Below are positions 1-6,806 of a DNA stretch of 9,100 nucleotides, piece after piece. The stretch covers positions 1 to 9,100 of the forward strand of contig JAHFUH010000179.1 in assembly GCA_023265215.1 (NCBI GenBank), read 5' to 3'. The notes under the pieces are model-generated. The model was not told where the DNA came from and searched no databases. It worked only from the letters and a program-made list of their open reading frames with translations. Position 1 is the first letter of the stretch. Each line of letters opens with the position of its first letter. The stretch comes from Acidobacteriota bacterium. GTDB taxonomy: Bacteria > Acidobacteriota > UBA6911. The translations under genes and the position numbers were made by a program.

Positions 1-1962
1 CTGGCTCATATCGCTGAAAGCAGGATTGTAACTTCCGGCGCGAGGCTGGGCGCAGCCAGCTTTTCCCAGCTGGTTCAACAGTGCAGGCTGGCCAAAGAGC
101 GCCTTCTGGCTCCCAATGCACCGGAGCGCACTACTGTTACAGTTGTGGGCGCGGGATCCAGGCTGATTGCAGGCGCGAGATCCACAGAACTGACCCGGTC
201 TGAAGTTACAGAAATTTTGGTGGAAGGTTTTTTCCCGCACACCGCTCCTGATGAAAAACCTCAAAGAGTTCGTGGCGGAATCGTGGAATTCGGATTGCCT
301 TATGTTGCCGATCCCGCGGTGACACGGCACATCGCAGCCTTCCTGGCGCGCTATGCCAATGCTGCGCGCGAAGCTTTGGGGGACGATTCCGGCTTTCCGG
401 TTCCGGATGCAGTACTGTTGAATGGCGGCGTTTTCAAAAGCGAGATCCTGTCCCGGCGGCTGATGGAAGTGCTTCAGGACTGGGCGGGGAAGCCGGTGCG
501 CCGGTTGGAAAACGACAGCCCCGATCTCGCGGTAGCTCGAGGCGCTGCCGAATACGGCTTGAGCCGCCGCGGACGCGGAATCAGAATAGGCGCAGGCTCT
601 GCGCGCAGTTATTTTCTTGTGCTCGATCCGGATTCGGAGAATCCCAAAAGCGGGATTTGTCTTTTGCCGCGAGGGACCGAAGAAGGGCGGGAGGTGCGGC
701 TGCAGGAGCGCATCTTTTCGCTTCGGCTCGGGCAACCTGTACGGTTTCATCTGGTCGCGTCCAGCGGGGACACAGCCTTTCAAACGGGTGATTTAGCCGA
801 AATAAATGGTGACTCCTTTGTGCCGCTTCCTCCAATTGCCGCCGTTCTGCCGAAAGAAGAGGGAATTGCAGAAAAGCCGGTAAATCTGGCCGCGGTGCTC
901 ACCGAGCTGGGCGCGCTCAAAATGAGCTGCCTCTCCAGGGATAATCCGGACATGAGGTGGAGCTTGGAGTTCCAGCTTCGAGGATCCGGCGCAGCCTCGC
1001 AGGGGATAACAGGAAAACTCCATCCTCGCTTCGGTGAGGCTGCGGAGTTGATAGATCGAATCTTTGGAGCTCGACGCCAGGAAATCAATCCTCGCCAGGT
1101 ACGGAATCTCCGGCGCGATCTGGAGTCTTTGCTGGGAGAGCGTGACCAGTGGGATACACCTCTTCTGAGGGAATTGTTCAACTCGGCATGGGAGGGAATG
1201 CGGCACCGCCGAAGGTCGCCCGATCACGAAAGAATATGGCTGAACCTGGCAGGGTTCTGCCTGCGCCCGGGATACGGTTTTCCGTTGGATGACTGGCGTG
1301 TCCGGCAGATCTGGTCTATCTATGACCAAGGCCTGCAGTATGGGCGCGAAGCACAGGTTTGGTCGGAATGGTGGACTCTGTGGCGGCGTGTGGCGGGAGG
1401 ATTGGATCGCAGGGCGCAGGAAAAAATATGGGAGGAAATCAGCGCTGATTTGCAGCCGGCGGCAAAACAGCCGGCCCGGCGCAAAAATATCAATAGGGGT
1501 TACGATCACGTTGTTCGTCTTGCAGGAGCGCTGGAGCGCATCCACTTCGAGCATAAGATCGAAATCGGCGAGCTTTTACTGGAACGTTTGAAATTGCCTG
1601 CGGAATCAATTCAAACCTGGTGGACCATAGGCCGGCTGGGCGCGCGCGTTCCTTTTTATGGAACCGCAAACAATGTAATTCCGCGAATAACGGCAGCTCA
1701 ATGGCTGGAGCGGGCGCTGAAAGCGGATTGGCGCGCTACGCCGCCGGCGGCCTTTGCCGCTGCGCTCCTGGCTCGAATGAGTGGGGACAGAGAACGGGAT
1801 CTGGACGAGGATTTGCGCAAGCGGGTCGCTGAACGCTTCCGCGCAATAGGGGCAAGCCCGACTTGGATCCTTATGGTGGAGCAGATAACGGAGTTGAATG
1901 AAGCGGATGAAAAGCAGGTCTTTGGCGAATCATTGCCTCCGGGCTTGCGTTTGATCCATTGA
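1..1962 (+). CDS. Hsp70-family (DnaK-like) chaperone with DUF3731-type C-terminal region, 5'-truncated by window
   Basis: The frame is open from base 1, so the gene begins upstream; GTG at 145 is an internal valine codon, not the start. The visible part is 653 residues ending in TGA at 1960-1962. It opens in the Hsp70 ATPase domain: QQCRLAKERLLAP matches the helix that reads 'CERAKRTLS' in DnaK, followed by the 'LTRSEVTEIL' segment. LLNGGVFKS (about residues 139-147) is the adenosine-binding 'VGGSTRIP' equivalent, and NDSPDLAVARGAA (about 171-183) matches DnaK 'NPDEAVAYGAA'. After a short beta-rich region the last roughly 330 residues are Trp- and Arg-rich and mostly helical, unlike the DnaK lid; this fits the DUF3731 Hsp70 subfamily (known family, assigned here by eye). 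Such proteins are usually about 900 residues, so about a quarter is missing. In proteobacteria they often sit beside a second Hsp70 and a DUF2760 protein; that neighbourhood lies outside the window. Clients are unknown. It converges with the thiolase gene across 43 bp. Confidence 0.85.
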   Translation: MAHIAESRIVTSGARLGAASFSQLVQQCRLAKERLLAPNAPERTTVTVVGAGSRLIAGARSTELTRSEVTEILVEGFFPHTAPDEKPQRVRGGIVEFGLPYVADPAVTRHIAAFLARYANAAREALGDDSGFPVPDAVLLNGGVFKSEILSRRLMEVLQDWAGKPVRRLENDSPDLAVARGAAEYGLSRRGRGIRIGAGSARSYFLVLDPDSENPKSGICLLPRGTEEGREVRLQERIFSLRLGQPVRFHLVASSGDTAFQTGDLAEINGDSFVPLPPIAAVLPKEEGIAEKPVNLAAVLTELGALKMSCLSRDNPDMRWSLEFQLRGSGAASQGITGKLHPRFGEAAELIDRIFGARRQEINPRQVRNLRRDLESLLGERDQWDTPLLRELFNSAWEGMRHRRRSPDHERIWLNLAGFCLRPGYGFPLDDWRVRQIWSIYDQGLQYGREAQVWSEWWTLWRRVAGGLDRRAQEKIWEEISADLQPAAKQPARRKNINRGYDHVVRLAGALERIHFEHKIEIGELLLERLKLPAESIQTWWTIGRLGARVPFYGTANNVIPRITAAQWLERALKADWRATPPAAFAAALLARMSGDRERDLDEDLRKRVAERFRAIGASPTWILMVEQITELNEADEKQVFGESLPPGLRLIH

Positions 1963-2005
1963 TAATTCGTGGACGTCTACGAAAATTCAATAAAGGCTGC
2001 CATTT

Positions 2006-3214
2006 TCATGAAGCGCATTTCAGCACGGTGCAGACTGAAGCGCAGATCGGGCCCCCAATATTAAACGTAGCGGCTATTTTCGGATTGGGCGCCTGGAGAG
2101 CAGGGGGTACTTTTCCCAGCAATTGCCATGCGCACCATCCCACCATTGCCACTCCGGTTGCCCCGATGGGGTGGCCCTTTGCAATAAGGCCGCCGGAAGT
2201 ATTGATGGCGCACGGTCCGTCCGGACGGGCTTTCCCTTCGACCCAGTACTGAGCGCCCCGGCCGTATTCGGCTTTGCCTATGACTTCAGTGCCGATTGCG
2301 CCCATCACCGTGAAACAGTCATGAACTTCCGCGATATTTACATCCTTCGGGCTGACTTTCGCCATTTCATAAGCCCGGTTCATTGCGGCAAAAGCGCCTG
2401 CGGGTCTGAGCACGTCACGTCCGGATTTTTGCAGGGGATCGGTGGCCTGGCCATATCCGGCGATTTCCACGCAAGCGTGTTTCGGGATCCCAAGTTTCAT
2501 AAGTCCATCGCCCGTCGCCAGAATGATGGCTGCATAACCGTCGGTTATCTGGGAGCAGTCGTAAGTTTTGAGTGGCAATCCCTCCACGATGTATCGATTG
2601 ACTCCTCCGATGCTCATTGCCTGGTCGAGTGAGAGTTCCACGTTTTGCATCTGGGCATAGGGGTTGCTTCTGGCATTGGCATATTCGGCCACTGCAATTT
2701 GAGCCAGTTCCCGTTCGCTGGTTCGATGCTGCTTGATATATTCCGCCATTACTTCGGCAAAAAGGTGAGGGAAAACGAATACTTTTCCAGGCCTCTCATC
2801 CGGGTGGGAGAAGTATCCGAGCACCTTTCCGATAAGCTTCCCGTCCATTTTGCCTTCGTTGTCGCGCATCTTTTCATAGCCCACGGCGATTCCGATCTCT
2901 CCGAATCCCAGCTGAAGTTTCTGGATGACCGAAATGATTGCCTGGCCGCCTGATGCACAAGCGTTTTCAACTGTCTCGATCGGTTTGCCCTGCATTCCGG
3001 GAACCATGGCCATCAGTCCGGCCAGCAATCCCTGTTCATTAAGAGAGAAGTTGCAGGCTGCGCCTATGGATCCCACATCGATCCGAGCCGGCTCCGTCTT
3101 TATTACGCTGCAAGTTTCTATAACGGCGTTCCTGATAATTTCCGGAATCGTCAAGCCCATCAGCTTCCCGAATTTCGATTGATGATACGCAGCTATGAAA
3201 ATTGGCTTGTTCAT
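2006..3214 (-). CDS. Thiolase, SCP2/archaeal-type acetyl-CoA acetyltransferase family
   Basis: A complete 402-residue protein, the normal length for the family. Thiolases reversibly condense or cleave acyl-CoAs in the cytoplasm (beta-oxidation or acetoacetyl-CoA synthesis); the substrate here cannot be read from sequence. The nucleophilic cysteine is C86 in ENACASGG, H298 lies in the EVHDCF motif typical of SCP2-type thiolases, and H348 lies in KGHPIGATG. The C-terminal loop reads FNIGGP (384-389), so the second catalytic cysteine of classical thiolases (CxGGG) is absent, as is usual in the SCP2/archaeal branch. The tail holds three cysteines (C391, C395, C399). ATG at 3212-3214 is chosen because MNKPIFIAAYHQSKFGK aligns with the family N-terminus and an AAGG Shine-Dalgarno lies 8 nt upstream. 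Archaeal relatives often work with a DUF35 zinc-ribbon/OB-fold partner; none is present here. It is on the same strand as the AOR operon but is separated from it by a terminator and has its own likely promoter. Confidence 0.9.
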   Translation of the reverse strand: MNKPIFIAAYHQSKFGKLMGLTIPEIIRNAVIETCSVIKTEPARIDVGSIGAACNFSLNEQGLLAGLMAMVPGMQGKPIETVENACASGGQAIISVIQKLQLGFGEIGIAVGYEKMRDNEGKMDGKLIGKVLGYFSHPDERPGKVFVFPHLFAEVMAEYIKQHRTSERELAQIAVAEYANARSNPYAQMQNVELSLDQAMSIGGVNRYIVEGLPLKTYDCSQITDGYAAIILATGDGLMKLGIPKHACVEIAGYGQATDPLQKSGRDVLRPAGAFAAMNRAYEMAKVSPKDVNIAEVHDCFTVMGAIGTEVIGKAEYGRGAQYWVEGKARPDGPCAINTSGGLIAKGHPIGATGVAMVGWCAWQLLGKVPPALQAPNPKIAATFNIGGPICASVCTVLKCAS

Positions 3215-3222
3215 TTTTAATA

Positions 3223-3262
3223 CCTTGTTCTTATTATACTAGCGGTCATGATTAATTGCGAA
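3223..3262 (-). promoter_or_regulatory. Putative sigma70-type promoter and RBS of the thiolase gene
   Basis: On the minus strand a perfect TATAAT (-10) lies at 3233-3238, and TTCGCA (4 of 6 matches to TTGACA) at 3257-3262 with an 18-bp spacer. An AAGG Shine-Dalgarno at 3223-3226 is 8 nt from the ATG. The predicted transcription start would fall almost on the Shine-Dalgarno, giving a very short leader of about 12 nt, which lowers confidence in this exact promoter. Confidence 0.4.
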
Positions 3263-3319
3263 TAGACGCATCAAAAGGGTGCAAACGGAAGTGGGACTCA
3301 AAAGGCAAAAAGAATAGCG

Positions 3320-3469
3320 CCTGGGAGCGCCGGCGTCCTCGCCGGCACATATTCACGACTACCGGATATGTTTGCCAAAAACCCTACAAGTCGCTGCAGC
3401 TCTTTGAATAACTCGGAAATTCCCGATGTGCGCAACCTGCCTGCCGGCGGGGACGCCGGCGCTCCCAGG
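3320..3469. repeat. Pair of inverted REP-like palindromic units (BIME-like)
   Basis: Two 28-nt arms, 3320-3347 and 3442-3469, are reverse complements of each other at 27 of 28 positions; each starts or ends with CCTGGGAGCGCCGGCG or its complement. Each arm is itself a hairpin: a 7-bp GCCGGCG/CGCCGGC stem with a 4-nt loop (TCCT in the left arm, GGGA in the right). The 94 bp between them is non-coding. This is the architecture of bacterial interspersed mosaic elements made from REP units. Similar GCCGGCG-rich intergenic repeats occur in several environmental phyla (recalled, not searched). I see no transposase and no clear target duplication. Confidence 0.7.
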
Positions 3470-3513
3470 ACGGCCATGGCTCTCGATACGGGATGGCTGG
3501 CGGCGATGATAGC

Positions 3514-3558
3514 AAAAAAAAGGGGCAGTCGGGAATTGGGGAATTCCACGACTGCCCC
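3514..3558 (-). terminator. Intrinsic terminator of the polyferredoxin-AOR operon
   Basis: On the minus strand, 31 bases after the AOR stop codon, a stem of 10 bp (CGACTGCCCC with GGGGCAGTCG, 3549-3558 and 3522-3531) is extended by 6 bp (GGAATT with AATTCC, 3532-3547) to a 4-nt loop, with one unpaired base at 3548. It is followed directly by eight T residues on the transcript strand (A8 at 3514-3521). This is a textbook rho-independent terminator and separates the operon from the thiolase gene. Confidence 0.92.
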
Positions 3559-3588
3559 CAGGGGGTAGTTAGGATACAGCAGAGACTG

Positions 3589-5691
3589 TTATCCTAGTTT
3601 GTCTTTGCTCTGCAATGTGTCGGCCAGTTTCTTCATGTTCATTTTTTCGAGAGTCGCTCTGGTCGGATAACCGTTTTCGCCGTACCCCTCGAATTTGTAG
3701 AACCTGGTCTTGAAGTCTTCGAACTTGGCCCTGTCTAGCTTTCGTCCGGAGCCTTCGTTGTAAACCCACTTGCCATCGATGACCATGGGCAGAATATTGC
3801 CGCCCGAAGGTTTGTCGTAGATGTAATCGGGGAAAGTTTCCAAATCCCTGGTCCTTCCTTGCAGTACCCAGATGGATCGGTCGAGAGTATAGATCTTGTG
3901 ACCTATTTCCATGCAGTCTGCAAATGTGAGCTTCTTTCCGGTAACAGCATTCCAGAATCTCGGCTCGGCACTGGGCGTGGCACCTCTCCTATCGGCCGTA
4001 TTGTTGGTGATGCACTGCGGCCATCTCCAGCCGCAGAAACCCTGGCCGATCCAGAATTTCTCGTAATGCTTCGTCCACGCAACCAGTTTGACTTTGGAAT
4101 CGGAATAAATCCCTGTTTCCGGGCTTAATCCGTAGTCCACAATGTAGCGGTCGTTATAGGGGACCATCGCTTCCGAGTAGAGCTTGGAAGATTCCTCTGC
4201 GGTTAAGTATTGATTTCTTTCTTGCGCCATCCAGTGGAGAGGATAGTTGGCCATCGCGTGAATCATGAGGTCGCGTTCTCCGAGAAGCGAGCCATAACCC
4301 CATTCCACCTGGACCTGAGTGGTGTAGTGTTCCTGGGTTCCCCAGTAGGTCAACTTCAAGTTCCCGCTATTCACATCATCTTTGTACCGTCCCAGCTTTT
4401 CCGCCATTCTGGCTGCAGCTTCAGCCGCCCATTCGCCGAACGGTCCCTCCCGCAACGAGATTTTCCTGATTAAAGCCTCGAAATATGCGTAGGTGCCTGA
4501 AGGCGGCAGATCGGGATCGATATCCTTCCCTTTGCCGATGACGCCTTGCCTGGTGAGGAATTGGATGTAGCTTTGAGTTGCCATCAACTGCCAGTGACCC
4601 AGACCGTATCGATGCATCAAATCATTGGCCTGCCGCGTCAGTTTGGCACTGAGCGCCTGAGGCATTCCTGCGCCTGCGCTTGCACCCGGGGCTGTCTTGG
4701 CGCCGCCGCCTCCGCCGAAACCGCCTCCGCCAATCCTGGCAAACATGGTTCCTGCGCATACCGCTTCATTGCTGTCTGCAGTCGCAAGTCGCTCTTTGCA
4801 GCCTCGCGGACAGGAAGCACACGCCGCTGCGCGCGACGGCACCCGGTCCGAATTGGAAACATTGCCCCCCTTGGGCGCACCCTTGATCAGGCTGTATCCC
4901 TGTTCGAATATTTGGGGGTCGCGAGGATCATCCACGTCCCACTGGAACTGGCGGAACCAGAGCCTGGCATCCATGTACGCTTTTGGATCGGCAATGGGCA
5001 CGCTGCCGCTGCCGATTGCGCTGATTGCTTTCAGGTTTTTGGATCCGAACACGCCTCCAAAACCGCACAAAGCAGCTTGGGATCCCGGGCCATGAAGCAG
5101 GCATGCGACACGGCTTTTTCTTTCTCCCGCCGGTCCGCAACAAACAACTGCAGGAACCTGTGTTGAATAACAGTTGCTGGCGAGTTCCGCCCATTCTCCA
5201 TGGTGGATCTTGGGATTAACGCGCCTTGAGATTTCCTGCTGCGTATCCCACGTGTCCATACCCCAAATGCCGTTGGCCGCGTTTTCGATCTTGACCTGGT
5301 CATTAATGATATTAATCCATACAGGTTGATCGGACGCTCCTTCAACCACGACTCCATCCCAGCCCGCGAACTTCAACTGGGCGGTAAAACGCCCGCCAAA
5401 GTTGCTATGCGCGAACCATTCAATGGGATAAAGCCCCGGTCCCAGACCCTGCACCTCGGTTCGCCCGGAGCCCGGCATAAACGTGCCGGCAAATGGCGAA
5501 GCCATCATAATGACCATATTTCTGGGATCGAAAGCTGTAAACGGGAGTTGACCGCCGACCAGGTCAAAGAAAACAGCGGAGCCTATTCCGTGGCCGCCGC
5601 CAAATTCTTCGTACTTTGCCGTGTCGATTTTGCTGATCTCTTTTGTTGTCAGATTGACTCTTAGAATCTTACCTGTATATCCGCCTGGCAT
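3589..5691 (-). CDS. Tungsten-type aldehyde:ferredoxin oxidoreductase family protein (YdhV/BamB-like catalytic subunit)
   Basis: A complete 700-residue protein, the length of E. coli YdhV. The AOR family binds W (or Mo) through two pterins plus one [4Fe-4S] cluster and catalyses low-potential two-electron chemistry: aldehyde/carboxylate interconversion, or aromatic ring reduction in BamB. The N-terminus GYTGKILRVNLTT, the GSGRTEV and FGGRFTAQLKFAGWD segments (about 74-112) and FGSKNLKAI (215-223) are hallmark AOR sequences. The cluster ligands are C291, C294 and C298 (Cx2Cx3C) with C553 as the distant fourth, closely matching Pyrococcus AOR spacing. The region around GFCGWRWP and the C-terminus resemble YdhV more than classical AOR, so the substrate is unknown. 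A Gly-rich GGGGFGGGGGA block (321-331) looks like an insertion of about 25 residues relative to YdhV. No signal peptide is visible. ATG at 5689-5691 follows a GGGAGGAG Shine-Dalgarno and lies 12 bp after the polyferredoxin stop, so the two genes are surely co-transcribed. Confidence 0.92.
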   Translation of the reverse strand: MPGGYTGKILRVNLTTKEISKIDTAKYEEFGGGHGIGSAVFFDLVGGQLPFTAFDPRNMVIMMASPFAGTFMPGSGRTEVQGLGPGLYPIEWFAHSNFGGRFTAQLKFAGWDGVVVEGASDQPVWINIINDQVKIENAANGIWGMDTWDTQQEISRRVNPKIHHGEWAELASNCYSTQVPAVVCCGPAGERKSRVACLLHGPGSQAALCGFGGVFGSKNLKAISAIGSGSVPIADPKAYMDARLWFRQFQWDVDDPRDPQIFEQGYSLIKGAPKGGNVSNSDRVPSRAAACASCPRGCKERLATADSNEAVCAGTMFARIGGGGFGGGGGAKTAPGASAGAGMPQALSAKLTRQANDLMHRYGLGHWQLMATQSYIQFLTRQGVIGKGKDIDPDLPPSGTYAYFEALIRKISLREGPFGEWAAEAAARMAEKLGRYKDDVNSGNLKLTYWGTQEHYTTQVQVEWGYGSLLGERDLMIHAMANYPLHWMAQERNQYLTAEESSKLYSEAMVPYNDRYIVDYGLSPETGIYSDSKVKLVAWTKHYEKFWIGQGFCGWRWPQCITNNTADRRGATPSAEPRFWNAVTGKKLTFADCMEIGHKIYTLDRSIWVLQGRTRDLETFPDYIYDKPSGGNILPMVIDGKWVYNEGSGRKLDRAKFEDFKTRFYKFEGYGENGYPTRATLEKMNMKKLADTLQSKDKLG

Positions 5692-5696
5692 AGTAT

Positions 5697-5704
5697 CTCC
5701 TCCC
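5697..5704 (-). promoter_or_regulatory. Strong RBS of the AOR gene touching the upstream stop codon
   Basis: GGGAGGAG on the minus strand ends 5 nt before the ATG at 5689-5691, and its first base is shared with the polyferredoxin TAG stop (5704-5706). This fixes the AOR start and suggests translational coupling between the two subunits. Confidence 0.8.
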
Positions 5705-6525
5705 TATTCCTTTGGTTTCGCTGCTGGTATCTTGGATTTTGGAGCGCCGCCGCCACCACCAAAGCCGCCACCGCCACCACCACCGCCGGTGCCGGGTGGT
5801 TGATCCTCGTCGACGAAACCAAGTTTGAACCAATGTTCGTTCCGCAATTTAACATCGTAACCATTGGTCTCTGTTTGATCCGGTGTTTCCGCAACGAACT
5901 TGAGTGCTTTAAAGGGACAGGATTCGACGCAGGCCTGTTTGCCGCCGGGACCGCCCTTTTCGTTCCAGTAGGCAGCCGTATCAATGCACAGGTCGCATTT
6001 GGAGGATTTTCCCATGGGCTTCAGCTCAGGATTCCAAACGGTCCGGTGCGGTTGCTGTGGGCACATTTTGATGCAGGTTTTGCAGCCGATGCATTTATTG
6101 CTGTCGATCCTTCGAACGTTACCGTTCTTGGTGTCGACATAGGCAGCGCCCACCGGGCAATTAATGACGCAAGGTGGCGTGACGCACTGCCGGCATGGTG
6201 CCATTTTAATATCATCCGGGAACTTTCCGAACGAGTCCTGCATAATCTGGATGCGCGACAGGGACAGACTGTGGACGCCATAGTGGGTGAGCGAACAGGC
6301 GAGCATGCATGTTGTGCAGCCTGCGCATTTTTTGCTGTCGTAGACAAGATAGCCCTTCGAAACAGGAATTGTCTCCTTTGCGGCAGGTGTTGGGGCCGCT
6401 ATCGCCGGAACACCGGAAACCAGTGCATCGACGGCGACGACGGTTCCTCCAGTTACAAGAAAATCGCGTCTCGAATACTTTTTGTTGTTAATTTCTTCGC
6501 TTTCAGCTTTTTTGCCTCCAGGCAT
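5704..6525 (-). CDS. Four-cluster [4Fe-4S] polyferredoxin with Tat-like leader and Gly-rich tail, AOR partner
   Basis: A 273-residue electron-transfer subunit of the DmsB/YdhY-like type. Sixteen cysteines are arranged for four [4Fe-4S] clusters: C67-C70-C73-C77, C111-C114-C119-C123, C145-C148-C151-C155, and C177-C180 with C199-C203. The CPVGAAY, CPQQP and CPFKAL segments are typical of dicluster ferredoxin repeats. The N-terminus carries SRRDFLVTGG (twin arginine R19-R20), a hydrophobic stretch and a possible AIA cleavage site at about 41-43; this resembles a Tat signal, although D33 inside the hydrophobic region is unusual. The C-terminus is a low-complexity tail: eight Gly, Phe, five Gly, Ala (247-261), then a Lys/Pro-rich end. 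It lies directly upstream of the AOR gene, as ferredoxin-like subunits do in aor, bamBC and ydh operons, and should pass electrons to or from it. ATG at 6523-6525 is supported by AAGGAG 7 nt upstream (6533-6538). The physiological electron partner and the cell compartment are unproven. Confidence 0.9.
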   Translation of the reverse strand: MPGGKKAESEEINNKKYSRRDFLVTGGTVVAVDALVSGVPAIAAPTPAAKETIPVSKGYLVYDSKKCAGCTTCMLACSLTHYGVHSLSLSRIQIMQDSFGKFPDDIKMAPCRQCVTPPCVINCPVGAAYVDTKNGNVRRIDSNKCIGCKTCIKMCPQQPHRTVWNPELKPMGKSSKCDLCIDTAAYWNEKGGPGGKQACVESCPFKALKFVAETPDQTETNGYDVKLRNEHWFKLGFVDEDQPPGTGGGGGGGGFGGGGGAPKSKIPAAKPKE

Positions 6526-6532
6526 CGGGTTA

Positions 6533-6538
6533 CTCCTT
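6533..6538 (-). promoter_or_regulatory. RBS of the polyferredoxin gene
   Basis: A perfect AAGGAG on the minus strand with 7-nt spacing to ATG at 6523-6525 sets the start so that the twin-arginine motif falls at residues 19-20, a normal distance for a Tat leader. Confidence 0.75.
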
Positions 6539-6706
6539 CGCTTGATAGGTTTGTTCGTTCATGGGTCGGGACCCTTCTGCTGCGCCTGCTTTACTTCCGG
6601 ATTGTAGCGCTTGGCTCTTTTATACTCTATTACCGATGGAATAAGCCAGCAAATAGGTTCTACGTCGTCGGGGATTCCAATATTTCGAAAAATCGCTCGG
6701 TTTGTG

Positions 6707-6765
6707 CAAAGAGGCGTCAGGCATGATGACCTAAAATTGGGGCCATCTATGCCTGATGCTCTTTG
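6707..6765. repeat. Long imperfect inverted repeat between the divergent genes
   Basis: CAAAGAG (6707-6713) pairs with CTCTTTG (6759-6765). Then, past a 3x2 internal loop, TCAGGCAT (6717-6724) pairs with ATGCCTGA (6749-6756), and GATG (6725-6728) with CATC (6744-6747) across a one-base bulge. Together this makes about 19 bp of stem around a roughly 15-nt apical part. No run of four or more T follows on either strand, so it is not a clear terminator; an operator dyad or an insulating structure is possible. Confidence 0.6.
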
Positions 6766-6797
6766 TCCGAATAATGCTACTGCGGCTTATCCATCTC

Positions 6798-6806
6798 TGG
6801 TATATT
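6798..6806 (+). promoter_or_regulatory. Putative extended -10 promoter of gspA
   Basis: TGGTATATT fits the TGn-TATAAT extended -10 pattern (five of six in the hexamer). No good -35 is present, which extended -10 promoters tolerate. Transcription would start near 6813, giving a leader of about 25 nt to the ATG at 6839. This supports the short gspA start rather than the TTG at 6611. Confidence 0.4.

Larger units (their letters stand above)
3215..3588. other. Gene-free spacer between the thiolase and AOR genes
   Basis: No convincing coding sequence lies in these 374 bp. An 83-codon minus-strand reading frame runs through it, but it crosses two palindromes and the terminator and resembles no family I recognise. 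From high to low coordinate (the direction of transcription) the spacer holds the AOR operon terminator, two inverted REP-like palindromes about 95 bp apart, a small ACATAT/ATATGT dyad (3347-3352 and 3366-3371), and the thiolase promoter. Confidence 0.7.

Noticed and set aside
793..1554. 253-codon minus-strand frame across the Hsp70 gene
   Set aside because: It lies entirely inside a well-supported Hsp70 coding sequence on the other strand and its product resembles no family; a shadow frame.
1968..1981. Small hairpin (CGTGG/CTACG) after the Hsp70 stop as a bidirectional terminator
   Set aside because: Only about 5 bp including a G-T pair, with no T run on either strand; not convincing as a terminator.
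3298..3549. 83-codon minus-strand frame in the thiolase-AOR spacer
   Set aside because: It runs through both REP-like palindromes and starts inside the operon terminator stem; the open frame comes from GC-rich repeat sequence.
4681..5803. Plus-strand proline-rich reading frames over the Gly-rich codons
   Set aside because: They are the complement of GGN glycine runs in the minus-strand genes and have no start context or homology.
6563..6574. GGGTC-GG-GACCC dyad in the polyferredoxin leader as an operator
   Set aside because: A 12-bp palindrome is easily found by chance in a region of this size and matches no regulator site I know; noted only in the spacer description.
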